From contig CM028920.1 of NCBI GenBank assembly GCA_016801845.1, forward strand, positions 1,377,001 through 1,441,000: 64,000 bases of DNA, in the 5' to 3' direction. Shown in pieces: positions 33,350 to 45,579 of the stretch. Made by a program: the position numbers and the translations under genes. Each line of letters starts with the position of its first letter. The first letter of the stretch is position 1. The notes beneath the pieces are model-generated. The model saw only the letters and a list, made by a program, of their open reading frames with translations. It was not told the DNA's origin and did no database searches. Source of the DNA: Polydactylus sextarius (taxonomy: Eukaryota; Chordata; Actinopteri; Polynemidae).

Positions 33350-33953
33350 ATATCAACTAGGGATGTCACGATTGTAAATTTCCTTGGTACAATTACTGTC
33401 AGAAAATTTATCGCAATATTACGATTATCATGATTATTATGTGTTAATTGATATCTCAACTCTATGAATGTGTAAAATCACATTCACTCCTCGTAGGTTT
33501 CCTTTATTTTTTACTTTTGATGTCAACATAACTAAAACATATGGCAACATAGTCAAGTAACCAAAAAGTACAAGAAAAAGGACAATTATCCCACTGACAT
33601 GTCTGACCATTGACCTCATGCTGTGTTTACATACCGTCAGTATAATGTAACACTGCACTGAAAGACGAACCCATGTCATACTTGTACACAGTTAATTGCA
33701 AATGACACACTGACATTTAATTTCATCAATGTTACGTTAGGACCTTACCTTTACTTTGGTGAACAAATTTGGGTGGTTGTCCCGCAGGTGTTAAAACATA
33801 TTGGACGTATTTCCTCCATAATTTGTTGTTGGCAGATTTACATGCCCTGGGCTGGCATTATATTTTCCAATGGTATTCGAGAAACATTACGATTAGCTCT
33901 TAATATTGCGATTAATTGTGATATTGAGTAACCGTGACATCCCTAATATCAAC
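33350..33953. mobile_element. hAT MITE, 588 bp, perfect 13-bp TIR and 8-bp TSD
   Basis: The element (33358-33945) begins TAGGGATGTCACG and ends CGTGACATCCCTA, perfect inverted repeats. Exact ATATCAAC duplications lie at 33350-33357 and 33946-33953. The subterminal regions carry related CGCAATATTACGATTA and CGATTAGCTCTTAATATTGC motifs in opposite orientation, likely transposase-binding sites. The single open frame inside (about 33437-33679, minus) has no resemblance to a transposase. This is a non-autonomous hAT, distinct in its ends from the 27.6-kb one. Confidence 0.92.
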
Positions 33954-34099
33954 GACACCAACAATAGCTGAGTTGTGTCAGATGTGGATCCTGCAGCTCT
34001 GGAATCACAGACACCAGCAGGCTGAGGAGAGAGAGAAAAAAAAATTATGAGAAGGTCCGAGACCTACTCGGACCACTTTCTGTCTAGCATTAAATGTAG

Positions 34100-34256
34100 A
34101 AAGGATGTCTGCCTCCTGGACCCACACTGGGAGCTGGCTCCATCAGAGAGGAGCCTGGTAACTGAAGGCTCTACCTCCCATTCTGGTCTTAACCTTCAAC
34201 AACTTTCTACCTGTGAGATAACCACTGCACCAGTATTAACCTGGACATATACATAG
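34100..34256 (+). repeat. Fragment of a teleost dispersed repeat
   Basis: CATCAGAGAGGAGCCTGGTA and ACTGAAGGCTCTACCTCCCA match a widespread fish repeat segment I recall as 'GAGAGGAGCCTGATAGCTGAAGGCTCTGCCTCCCATTCT'. Only this short piece is recognisable, and the flanks are degraded. It may belong with the family at 38999-39258. Confidence 0.45.
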
Positions 34257-34259
34257 TTA

Positions 34260-36510
34260 GTTTTGAGAGGGTCTCTGTACTTCAGTGTTTTATCCAAAGC
34301 ATTTAGCTTGTCATGTGCATGTTTGAATGTGGTGATTTAGCTCACTATTTCCATTAAATATTCATGTTAAATCATTTAAGTGATATGTTGTTGTGGGTTT
34401 GGCCATAATAGTAAAAAAGTAAAAAATCTCATTTGCATACAATTTTATGTTTTGGGCCCCATTGAGACCAATAAGGAAAAATCCTATATGAACATTTTTA
34501 GGTAAAGAATGTCACATTAAAACATCCTGGTCTCTTGAAGTGGCAGAAAGAAACATCTGTATTCTTAAAGGTATTGTCCAGTCTAGTATTACTGAAGGAG
34601 ATGCCATCATGCTGATCCCAGTATACTTATTATTTCACTTCATATTGTCACTTTCATACGACACTTTTACATATTCTTTATTATTATCTTATTTGTTATT
34701 TAAACTATACCTTCTAACATTTAATCTGTAATAGAGCTTCTGTAACACCTGAATTTCCCCCATGAGGATCAATCATAAAATATGATATGTAATCTCATCT
34801 TATGAAATGGCTCTACCATATTATATTGACCTGGTCCCTGCATTTTCCTTAAAAAGGTTCTGAGCAGCAAGAGAAATGGAGGAGGTGTTTAGGAGTTCAG
34901 CAGTGGACAGGATGCGCCCATGTGACAGAAAGAGAGAGAGGATCTAAAATAAGACAAATGTGGGGATGGTGGATGAGTAAGCCAGTTGGAGGAGGAGGAG
35001 GAAAAGGAAGGAAAAGAGGAGAAGACATAAGCAGGAAATCTGCAGCTTTCAGAATTACAATTTTAGTATTTAAAGAGCAATTGAGCAACCAAAGCAACAT
35101 GCAATATAGTATCATACATAATTCTGTTTAAATATGGCCAACCACAACCAGCGTCACTTTACCAGTGCTGCAAAGTATTCACCGTATTTATGTCCTCAAA
35201 CCTGATACCAAAGAATGTCAGTGTTTCTGTGAGCCATTGCCACAGGATCCTTCTTGTGATGCAGCACCCAGAACCTTAATCATTACATTTAGAGGTCCGA
35301 ATGCTAGCGTATTTGCAAAGAGACCACGTGTCTTCATGTGTAACTAGCTGCCATCATGCAATCACCTCAAGTTCCACACTTTGTCATGACAAATGAGCCC
35401 AGTCTTGTTTTTCCACATTGCATCATTATCACTAATGTTAAATCTTGATATATACAGTGTATTCATACGTTTATGTCAGTCTAGATGTATGTATTTTAAT
35501 GTCTCAGCCAATTGTTGGTGGTAAAGACAGTGTTAAAAATGTAGGGTCTCTCCACTGAAATTGGATAAATACAAAAAGTAAAAATGCTACATTTCTCTGT
35601 GTTTGATCAACTAACCAATAATCCACTAATTTCTTCAGATTTGCATTATACTTTCAAAACATGTAGACAGTAGACATGCATGCAGGCCTCTTTGGTTTTA
35701 TTCTTTGTTTTATTTTACTTTTTTTTTTTTTTTTGTTATGTGTATGCATAATGGCAATTATATCCTAAATCTTACTTTGAGATAATTCAGTTTCTTGAAT
35801 TTTTAAGTTTTTGAGTTTTTAAGAAGTAGGACACCATGTGGGAGATAATGTGGGTAGGGCGAAGGAAGAACACAAAAACACCAACCTCCATAAGGGAAAA
35901 AGATTTACCTTTCATGATCTCTGCTGTTCAATTATACATTTGTCTGCAGCCCTGGTGTCTGGAGCTTCAGTCCAGTAACACAGCTTCTTCACTTCTCTGC
36001 CAAACGCTTCATATGTGCTACACCGCAAAAACACTTTCACTCAAAAAGCCTCAGCAGTATCAATAGCGTGTGTCTGGCAGCAGGAGGAACACACGTCCTG
36101 TTTTTCTGTTCAGTCTCAGTGTTTTATCTGTAGAAGATCCACAGATAAATAACCTTAAACATACAGACGCTCTAACAAGCTAATGTCAGCAAAAATGACA
36201 GATAACACACAAAAATAACACATTGGATTACAGTATGGTATATTAATGTAAAACACATGGTACTAAACTGTCAGTGGGAGTTCATCAGTCTTGTCTGCTC
36301 CGCGTAGTGTTGCCTGTATGTATTGACCTGTGTATTACAGGCTTTGTGTCATGAATGGCAGTTAATGTAATGATAAGATAGAAGCTGTAGTGACTGAGAG
36401 TGCTGGTGTCCTTTACACCTGTCATGTTTCTACAAGACCTGACCTTATATTGATGGGAAGGTGTCACTGTTGATCATTGACGGAAAACTGCAAAGGTCAC
36501 AGTGCTGCTG
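34260..36510. other. No gene recognised; T-tract near 35711-35734
   Basis: About 2.2 kb of AT-rich sequence. The small frame at 35165-35347 lacks any recognised motif. The homopolymer T tract near 35711-35734 is the only repeat. Confidence 0.45.
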
Positions 36511-36640
36511 CGAAGCTGCCCTTGAGCAAGGCACCAGATTATTGAGTGTCTGTACTCAGTGATAGTTAATGCAGGCATCTTGCGGTGTAAATGTGTATGT
36601 GTTTCAGTTGTGACAGCTGTGTGTTGACTCTGATGAACAA
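36511..36640 (+). mobile_element. Possible SINE tail-domain fragment
   Basis: CGAAGCTGCCCTTGAGCAAGGCACC at 36511-36535 contains the CCTTGAGCAAGGCACC core found in the body of many fish tRNA-derived SINEs ('GTGTCCTTGAGCAAGACACTGAACCCC'). No A/B boxes precede it and the downstream text is degraded, so this is a weak call. Confidence 0.35.
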
Positions 36641-36761
36641 CCTGTGTATCTTATCTATCTCTTTTTCATCAGACAGAGAGATGCTGACAGCCTAACACAA
36701 ACTCCCCATCCTTCTCCTGCATCCAGCCACAGATGACCACAGCTGTTCTCAGGTAGGTCTC

Positions 36762-36764
<3 letters not shown>

Positions 36765-36821
<57 letters not shown>
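36765..36821. repeat. (CA)n microsatellite, ~57 bp
   Basis: A perfect AC dinucleotide array, the longest pure CA run in the window. Confidence 0.97.
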
Positions 36822-36824
<3 letters not shown>

Positions 36825-37688
36825 CTATCATCTTTGTTGTGTCTTTCTTGTGCTACTACTCAAGGACACGATGAGTGATGAAGATGCAGAGAATCATTCA
36901 TATCTTTGTTGCATTTCTTACTACTACATTATTACAACTGTTCAATTAAGTTTGAACAATGCTGTAGTCAAGAGTTTCTATTTTTATTGATGAATGAAAA
37001 CACTCATATGTCCAGCATCAGCCAAGTGAAATATCTGTGTAAAATACCCTCTCGGCATCCTCAGATGAATCCACAACCACAACAGCTAGCAGCTCGGTGT
37101 TACAAGCTGTAAACAGTAAATATGCAATACTACAGTGTTTACGTAAGATCATTACCATGGCACCATGTACATTATATGGATTTTATATACATCAGAAAGT
37201 GTATATCATTAAGGGCAGACAGCTGATGTGGAGGCAGGTGAAGTGCTGTGGAGTGTTGTTTGTAATTTGTCTGTACATGTTGCTTTTGTTGTCATGTTTG
37301 ACAAATCTTTATCTCTGAGCTCCTCCAGAGAGATTTTTTAGAAAAGTGCAACTCTTTGTTTATTGGTCACCTGAATCTTATTATGTATCAAAATTCCGGC
37401 TGTTCAACACAATTCTGTTTTATATTGTAGTTTTACATTTAAGAGTTCAGACTTATGAATTGTTAAATTTGGTTACCATAGCATTGACTGGGAAGTGAAG
37501 TGAAGCTGCTGCTCATCATTTTTTTTTTTTTCCGTTTTTATTAAATCATTTGTTAACAGACAGTAACATTCAGGGGAGTATGATCAGGGTTCTGGTACTA
37601 CACAGTGCTGAAGTTTATTGAGTACCATGTTGCGATTACCACTGCTGTTGGAAACCAATAACAGAACCTTGGGTTGGTTAATAATTAA

Positions 37689-37739
37689 TGTGTGTGTGTG
37701 TGTGTGTGTGAGGGAGAGAGAGAGACAGAGAGAGAGAGA
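37689..37739. repeat. Compound (TG)n(GA)n microsatellite
   Basis: A (TG)11 tract at 37689-37710 passes directly into a GA-rich tract with one CA interruption (to 37739). Frames through it are artefacts. Confidence 0.95.
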
Positions 37740-37819
37740 TGTTTTTCAATGGATTACAATGCCTCAGCTCAGTGCTGGCACACAACGCCCAGAAAACTAG
37801 AAAAACTGGACTCGAGTAC

Positions 37820-38281
37820 GGTGGCCGGGAGGTGCAAACCAAGATTAGAAAATGTGAAACACTTTTACAAAGCTTGAGACAAATTTACATTTTAGAAAAC
37901 ATTTTTACATATTACATAAAACAAAATTACATTACCATAACACATTTACAAGTCCCGATACAAATTTGCATTCAGAAAACAAATTAACAAGACACAAAAC
38001 ACTTTTACAAACGGCAAAACAAATTGCGAAAAAAAAAAAAAAAAAAACGATTGCGGTTGAAGCGGAAGTGATAACGGGGAACTGCCAATATGAGTTTTCG
38101 TTGATAGAATTCATGGACTCGTATTGGTTGTTCTTTGTTATCACTTCCAGTTCAACCCTGGAGTTGGTACATTTCCTTGCCGGTTGATTGTTGATATTTG
38201 TAAATTTGACTCAGTACTTGTAAAAGTGTTTCTCCGCTTGTAAATTTGTTTTGTAATCTTGGTTTGTACCTCCCGTCCACC
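37820..38281. mobile_element. Foldback element with nested inverted repeats
   Basis: Outer ends GGTGGCCGGGAGGTGCAAAC and, reversed from the right, GGTGGACGGGAGGTACAAAC match at 30 of 33 positions including CAAGATTA. Inside lie repeated ACAAAYAAATTTACAA-type subterminal motifs. A second exact-order pair (38055-38075 against 38137-38157, 19 of 21 complementary) and an inner stem (CCAATATGAG at 38085-38094 with CTCGTATTGG at 38118-38127) follow. An A-tract sits at 38030-38047. No clean target duplication was found. This is a non-autonomous, strongly foldable DNA element whose superfamily I cannot name. Confidence 0.75.
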
Positions 38282-38289
38282 TTTCTTGA

Positions 38290-38998
38290 GGTACCAGGGG
38301 CAGTCAGAGAGACTTTCTGGACTGTTTTGTGTGTGTGTGTGTGTGTGTCTGTTGTGTGCTCTCTCTCTCAATGTAACTGATTTGGATACTTAAAACGCAA
38401 CACAGCTTCTGTAGCTTTGGGGAGTGATTCTTCGAAGAACACCTCCTCCACTTCTTCCTTCTCTAACCTTTTCTGTTCGTTCCCCAGAAAAATCCATCAA
38501 CGTCAATGAAAAATTGTGCACAATGCATTAATATGCTATTCAAAATACATCCATTCCCCAGACCTCTGGACAGCTATACAATCAAAATCTCTCCACTCAT
38601 TGTGTTTGTCATTAGCATTTAGTGACAACTGTCCAGATGTTAGAAGTTGTTAGTGGTTAGCTGCAGCCTCTAGGGGGAGATCTGGAGTTCGAGGCTCTAT
38701 AGGGGGTCTGAAAGGATTATGTGCTTGGCCAGGTGCTCTTTTGTGTGGGGAGATGAGGCAGCAGAGCAACCTTCAGATCCAGGCCACAGGCACGGAGACA
38801 AGCTGAAAGGATAAGCGCAGCAGTTTATCTACTGAATGTGGATTTAATGGAGCAGATCTGCCAACGTTTTACCCTCACTGCAAATGACCTTGTCGTACAA
38901 CAACAAGTTTAGTTTCTCTGGTATGAAATGTGAAATTGGACTTAAATAAGTTTATATTGTCCCATCCCATTCAATAGTAATATATAGATAGTAATGTT
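38290..38998. other. Unassigned; (TG)n near 38330-38349
   Basis: A short TG microsatellite follows the foldback element. The rest is unremarkable unique sequence. Confidence 0.5.
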
Positions 38999-39258
38999 CA
39001 ATTCAATTCAGGTCAGTTCAGTCTTATTTGTATGGCATCAATTCACAATATACATTTATATCAAAGCAATTTTGTCAGTATTATAGGAAAAAAAAAAAAC
39101 AGTCACCACAGTGAGTAGCACATGACAGTGCAGGAGAAAATGTCACTTAAACTGGAAGGAACCACCAGCAGAAGTAGACACGGAGTGAACTGTAATTGGC
39201 CTCAACTGGATTGGGTGAAAAGAGAAAGTGAGACAAAAAAAAAAAAAAAAAAAAAAAA
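38999..39258 (+). repeat. Teleost AATTCAATTC-type dispersed repeat with A24 tail
   Basis: It starts TTCAATTCAATTCAGGTCAG with TCTTATTTGTATGGCATCAA and TCACAATATACATTTATATC. It then has AAAATGTCACTTAAACTGGA, GGAACCACCAGCAGAAG and TTGGCCTCAACTGGATTGGG, and ends in a poly-A at 39235-39258. The order follows the common fish repeat 'AATTCAATTCAATTTTATTTGTATAGC…AGGAAGAAACC…GGCCATCTGCCTCGACCGGTTGGG'. It is degraded and non-coding. Confidence 0.6.
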
Positions 39259-39439
39259 CAAATGGAGAAGAGGGTGAAAACAGACTTAATGTCAATTAAA
39301 GGTAGGATCACTTTAACCACCCTGGTTAGAACAGAATCTAAGAGACAAGTTGATGGTCTAGATGAAGCTGCTCAGATATAAATCAGCTGTTAATGCTGAT
39401 TTCAAGTCTGCTGCACTCTGCAACATATTATTGCCAGAA

Positions 39440-39730
39440 GTGGACAGGAGGTAACTATTTTTTATTTTTTTTTATTTTTTAAAAGAAGCTCATAAAGTTG
39501 TTCCTGTTTAGAGTCTATATAGAGTTTAGAATAGATGTCTCAATAGAGCTATGACTTTCTGTCTCCTAGGTTACAGTGTTGAAATGTGGGGATGTTCTTA
39601 GTTTCCTCTATAGTAATAGATAATAATAAGAGGTTGTGGCATTCTGGAGGGAACTCTTGTATGCTATCTGTCCAAGCTAAGTGAAATTATTTGAGTTTGA
39701 TGGAATGCCACCTTCTTTCCAGTGGTCTCT
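39440..39730 (-). mobile_element. Non-LTR LINE ORF fragment, antisense
   Basis: On the minus strand, degraded frames read YKSSLQNATTSYYYLLL, then RKLRTSPHFNTVT, ETESHSSIETSI and NFMSFF. This follows the 'YRKALRNARTAYYSSLIEENKNNPRFLF..VARLTxSHSSIxPSIP..DFMSFF' linker between endonuclease and RT in teleost L2-like LINEs. Stops interrupt it. It lies directly downstream of the repeat at 38999-39258. Confidence 0.6.
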
Positions 39731-42700
39731 CTATGGTTGGGAAGATTTCATTAAGATGTCTGACTACATTTTATTGTTCACTAAACCGTTTGTGGCACTG
39801 ACAGAGATGGGTCTAATGAAGTCTTGGCCACCATGAATGGTATTACACATTATTAGTGTTAAGGCATTTGTCATATGATGCTATACTTTGATTCATCACT
39901 GTAGATGTATGTGTTAAGCAGCAGTTGGATTTAGTTTCCTTGTGACTGGCAGTTGTTATCTGGTAACACAATGTAGCATTGCATTAAAATGATGCCTGCA
40001 CCTAGCCTTTCAGGCAGGCAGTTAGCGGCAGGATAGCAGGCTACAGTGGTGGTTAAATGTGAACGACTGTTCACACTGAGTTTTAACTTTAAATACTTAC
40101 ACAAGGCTTTTACCTCCCAGACATTTTAGCCTGAAGCAGACAGGGAAAAATGGTGAACAGCATCATTAATGGATCATCAGTCAAATTTCATTAAGCTAAG
40201 CACTGTCTGACTTACCAGTGATTTGTCGTTATTAAAGAATGTGTCACACTAAAGAATGTGTTTTCAATAAATACACCAGCAGGTGTAAATGTCACTGTCA
40301 ACGACAAGGATTTTATATTCAAATCGATCCTGATGACGTCTGTGACCATGGAGACTGGCTAACTTTGATATGAATGTGATCCTAACAACTGAGCAATCAG
40401 GACATGACTTGTTTCCAGGAGGCAAACAAACAAGGAAAAGCAGAAGAAAGTCAAAGATGCAGATGAAGAGAGAGTCACCGGGGAATGTGTAGTACGTTAC
40501 CGGGCTATGTCCATGATAACAGCAATATGGTCAGGGTCACACTGTCTTTGTCAGCTGTGTGTGTGTGCATTTGTATTTGCATTTGAGGAGGCCTCACATT
40601 ATCCCCAGAGAAAATGCCAAATGGCACACTACATACAGTGCGTGTGTGTGTGCATTTGTTTGTGTGTGTTAACAGATACCTGTGGTGTATTTGTGAGGTA
40701 TAGGTAAGCCCACGCAGTCTTGACAGTGACAGAGAGTCACCTGAGTGTGCTGTAAAGGAGGTACAGTATGTGGCCTTGATTTTCAGGTACATTAAACTGC
40801 AATCAAACCATGTGTGGATTTCAAACCAACCTGATAAAACCGACGCCCTTTGTGAGGAAACATTGTCATTCTCACATGTCACTGCTACAAATATGACTCA
40901 TCATTTCTTGATCTGCTGCCACCGAGGTTTTATTTTTATCTGGTTTTGGCACAGAAAAGAACTTGGTGATGGAAAGGTCATGGTGGATTAAAGCATGGAT
41001 CATCATGGTTTTTCTAAATATTTCAATATGCATGCTTCCAAATGTTCAAAGCACTGGCATGATAATGGTCTTTTTCCATCAGGTCTTTATCTTTGTTGGT
41101 TTCAGTGCACCACAGGTTGAATGATACTTGTGGTGGTAGGTGTCCCCTAAAACACCTCACATGCAAACTCTTGATAGATGCTAGCAAAGCAGCTGAACTC
41201 AACCTCCATTCCCAGTGCAGTTACTGCAGTGCCACAGCACAGACAGGTGGCCTAAATGATTTAGTTTGAATGATGTCATTTATCTAGTCGGGCGGGTCTA
41301 GTCTACCTGAGCTGGCTGCACAAGTAGAGCCAATGTCAGGGAAATGCTATGCAGCCCATCTTCTTCTTCTTCCCAGCAGAGAAGGTAGGAACTACTTTAT
41401 ATAGTTTATGTTGTGTACTGTTTATGTTTTCCATCCTTAGCCTGAGGCAAATCATAAATTATAAATAAATGACTTTTTATTCTGATGTAACAGTTGAAAC
41501 ATCAACAACAGTAAGAACGGTTGAATATTAGTCACTTTATCAAACAGAAGCTGATATTTACTTTGATGTTAATGAAATCTATACCACTCTGTTCTGTTGT
41601 AAGACTGAATGATTTATGTCATTCAGATGTATCACTGTGAATCAATAATGTCTGTTAACTGCAAATCACCAGTTTCACAGGTGAAACAGCCAAGCTAGAT
41701 GAATCATTCTGTCATAACAAATAGCAGCTGGTCATATGCATTGGAACAGGAAAACATTTGAGGTGTTTAGCTTTATTAAATAAGCAGCTAATGAGTAGAA
41801 ACATCTTACCAAACCTTCAGGTATTTATTTTGGTCAGAGTAATGAAATCATTTATCAAAGCTGCAGCTGCTGTTTCTGGTTAAGTTTTTCTTTGCATTCA
41901 CACTCTCTTGCGCGTCTCATTGTGAGGAACAGTTGGAATCAGCTCCATGAATACTGAAAGCATCACTGGCAGCCTTTGGTTTTGTGGTACTGTTTCACAT
42001 TAGCTTTTAACCGTGTCAAACGGAATAGGACAGCTGATTGACCTTAACCGGTAAAGTCGGACTGAAAACAGAATAAGGACAAAGTGAGGAGAATAAATAA
42101 CTTGATAAAATTGACTGAGGGGACAAAGTTGTAAAAACCCTTGATGGCAGTGAGGTGCATCTGTAAGTAGTGAATGGTGCTTGGTGGGATGTGAAGTGTG
42201 TTTTTCTGTATCTATGAATTCCTTCATATACACCAGTGTCAAAGCCCCGTGGTTCTTGATTTACAGTCAGACAAATATCCTGAGTACAAACTACAGTTCC
42301 ATATAAGAAAGGTTGAAGGAAAAATGAGTGACGCAGCTCGGCTCACGGTGACCTCTGTGAAAAACAATAAAATAAAGAGATAATGCTGATGGGGTCATAT
42401 TTCTGCCATTGTTTTCTTCTTTTTTGTCTCCCCTCTTCCTCAGGAAAATCAAACAGATGACAACTTTATTAACCCTAGACTGATTTATTCAGCAATGCAC
42501 TTCATTTTGGAAATGGATGCTTGTTTTTTAAAAGGACAGAAATACTATCACTCTTTTAGATTGTTTGTTGCGTTGTTGATTTTCTCACCTCCTGCTCCCA
42601 CCTCTTTCTTACCCTCTGTCATGCTTGTCATTATTTCTGAAATAGGAGTAGGACATGCATTAAATGACCATGTTTCCATTATGGACGGCTCTACTCAGGA

Positions 42701-44570
42701 TTCTTTAAGTGCCCTGTCTCTGCTTATATGGTGCTACCTGGAATTCTTAGAGAAAGAAAGTGCTTATTCAAGCACTTGGTTATTATAAAAAAGAAGTAGA
42801 GCAGTGACAGTCGGGTTGATGTAGAAATGCTGCATGAATTCAGGAGAGAGTCGAAAGTCTGAAGTTTGTTTTATTTATTTTACATTGTGGGAAGAAGTGG
42901 GATGTGGTCTAGCTCAGTTACCAATTGTCAGCAACAGCAGTTGGTGCAGTTCTCTGTATTCTAAATATGCAATCACAGTAATCTATTCACAAATGGGGTT
43001 TTGTTTACAGTGAGGATAGGATGTAGCTAAGAGGTAGACAGGTGGATCTGTTTCAGTAGTTAGGCAGACATTGTATTTATGTTCATGAGCGTTGGTGTTG
43101 ACCGACAGAATGGGATTGGGCTCAGCCTCGGAGGAAGGGTGAGGAGCTTGGAGGAGCCACATGATGTGGTTCAGCATGACAACCCAAACGGGATCTGAGT
43201 AGTGTGGAGACTCAGACAACTCCTTAGATTCTTCAAGCTATGTCTTCATAGTTAATACAGTTCTGCAGGGCACACTGAGTGTCATTGCCATGGGGGTGAG
43301 TGTTTGATCTGAAACAATATTGTAGGTTGTACATGTCAAAACAATTTTGTGATGAATGTCAGGACCCAAGAGCATCAATGAGTCATGATCCTCATGAATG
43401 ATCAATGTTTTTCACTTCACTTCATGTCACTGATTTTAAGGTTATGGCTGATTGGTCAATGATTGAAAACAGCTTTTCAGTCATTTCACCAGTACTTTAA
43501 ACATTCTGCTCTATATGCAGCTATTTTTACACTGCACTCCACTACAGGGTCAGTGAATAATACACTAGTGCACAGATTCAATAAGAGGTGCTTTAAGTTT
43601 TGAAGATTTTCTTCACTTTGTTGAAACATGTAAAACATTTCACTTACACAGTAACTTGTATCTCACATTTTATCTCTCACATGTTAATTATTGAGTCCTG
43701 ATCAAGGATGATCATGGGACATACCCTTTTTTTATATGCAGCTGGTGAGAATGGCATTGATAGGCAGCACTGACAGCTTCAATGAACCTTGCAGCATTCT
43801 CGGCTGAAAGTCAACTCACAACATTCACTAGCTTATTCAAAGCCGCACAAACTGTCAGCTGTGATGGATGAGCTAAAGAATGCAATGGGAATCTAGTTGT
43901 TTTCGAGGCAGTCCATGACACCTGAACTGAGTATCGCTGAATAGAGATTTGGATGTTAGACATCATCAGCATGAGTTTATCTATTATGCTTTTGTAATGG
44001 AATCACATATTCCTCATAGATATCTGAAAGCCAGTTGTAATATTTCCCACTGAAGACTAATGCCTGATCTGAGTAGGTGTTGTGGGTTTAGTGTTTAGGG
44101 TCCAGTGTTTAACTAGATTGTGTCTTGTAAAGATGTATCAAACACACACATTCACACATGTGCAAGTTATTGTGTCCCAGTCACTGTAGAGACTTCTCTA
44201 AACAGCCCCAGCCCAAACCTCATTAACAGAAATTGCAGCTACAACACTTGGTGCCTCTGCAATAACTTGTAAACACATTAAAAATTAAATTGCACCTAAA
44301 GGCTTTGACGCTGCATGTGCATTTTAATGCACAAGCCTCCCAACTTCTATTAACAAGTGTTGTCCCCTCTTAAAATGGCGCTGAAACCAATGTGTGAATA
44401 TTTTCAATAAACATAGATTGTGGCAGTTTGGACAATTATTGTGTGGTTGGAAAATGACTGGAGAAACTCACTAACATGTTTGTGTAATTCAGAATCAAGA
44501 GTTTTATTCAGAAATTGATGAAATGAACAGATGTGAAAACAGGCTCAGTCTATGAAGGAAGAAAATATCA
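39731..44570. other. No gene recognised; mostly unique sequence
   Basis: Nearly 5 kb without an assignable exon or bounded element. Small TG/CA patches occur near 40556-40568 and 40640-40670, and a CTTCTTCTTCTTCC run near 41361. No tRNA boxes or terminal repeats were identified. Frames up to 125 codons (40505-40882, minus) run through the CA patches. Confidence 0.45.
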
Positions 44571-44572
44571 TC

Positions 44573-44870
44573 CTGGGCTTTTTATACTGCTTATTCTCTT
44601 AAGGGTCACAGGGGGCTTGAATCAATCCCAGCTGACAGTGTGCGAGGGCAAGGTTAACCTTGATCTGGTCTCGAGTCTATCACAGTGCCAACATATATAA
44701 ACAAACAAACACTCATGCTCACATTCACACCTACAGGCAATTTAGAGTAATCAATTTACCTAATCTGCATGACCTGGATTGTGGGAGGAAACGGGACTAC
44801 ACAGGGGAAAAAAGGCAAATGTAAGGAGAACATGTAAACTCCACAAAAAAAGAACCCAGGACCTACTTGA
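44573..44870 (+). repeat. Teleost GGGTCGCGGGGGGCTGGAGCC-type repeat
   Basis: Recognisable blocks in order: TACTGCTTATTCTCTTAAGG, GTCACAGGGGGCTTGAATCA, ATCCCAGCTGACAGTG, CTCACATTCACACCTACAGG, CAATTTAGAGTAATCAATTT, GGATTGTGGGAGGAAACGGG, AAGGAGAACATGTAAACTCC. This is one of the commonest dispersed repeats in fish loci, here about 300 bp and eroded. It has no coding potential. I do not assign its class. Confidence 0.75.
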
Positions 44871-44884
44871 AGATGTATTTTTCA

Positions 44885-45105
44885 AAAATATTCACATTAT
44901 ACCCTCTGCTTACAGCCACATCCCGGGTGGCAGCGGGTTACGGTGCTAATTTGTTTCACTTATTTTTTCCTCTTCTTGTAGAAGGAGATGAGATAGACTG
45001 ACAAAATGTTGGTGTTCCTAGAAAATAATGGTTAGGTTATAACCTAGGGAGAGAAGAAGTACCTCACAATTGCTCACCACACCTCAGGAGTTACTGAACA
45101 AAGAG

Positions 45106-45143
<38 letters not shown>

Positions 45144-45535
45144 GCCATATGTCTTAGTGGACTGAGGCACGAGGGCAGCAGCAGTTTCCCCCCCAACAGA
45201 CTGGAGTGTCAGGGGGAGGTAGAGATATCCTGATCAACACCTCGCCCACTAAGCTCGGCGGCTTGTTTCCTTTCCAGATTTTGGGTCTGGGCTCATGCCT
45301 TCAAAGGGAATAGTCACAGTCCACACATGCCAATGAGCGTCTTTTGTATGTAATCAACAAGCTCGATGCTCAGTTTTGGCTGTTTTATTATCCTGAGAGA
45401 AGTCACCTAGTCACTTCACTAATTAACTAAACTTTACTCATTATTTTTACATTACGCCCTCTGCTTACAGCCTCATCCCAGGTGGCAGCCTGGTAGGCCT
45501 GCTATTTTTTTTAATTTATTTTTTCCTTTTCCTGC
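44885..45535 (+). repeat. Duplicated ~100-bp unit (44885-44985 and 45436-45535)
   Basis: Both copies carry ACATTAYRCCCTCTGCTTACAG followed by CATCCCRGGTGGCAGC and a T-rich run (TTATTTTTTCCTCTTCTTG against TTATTTTTTCCTTTTCCTG). They have the same orientation about 550 bp apart. Between them is a pure (CA)n at 45112-45141. They could be two copies of an unrecognised dispersed repeat or the ends of an old retroelement. I saw no LTR-type TG…CA ends. Confidence 0.6.
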
Positions 45536-45579
45536 ACCTATACTGTCAAAAGACACTCAGACATTTTAATGCTTGCAGA

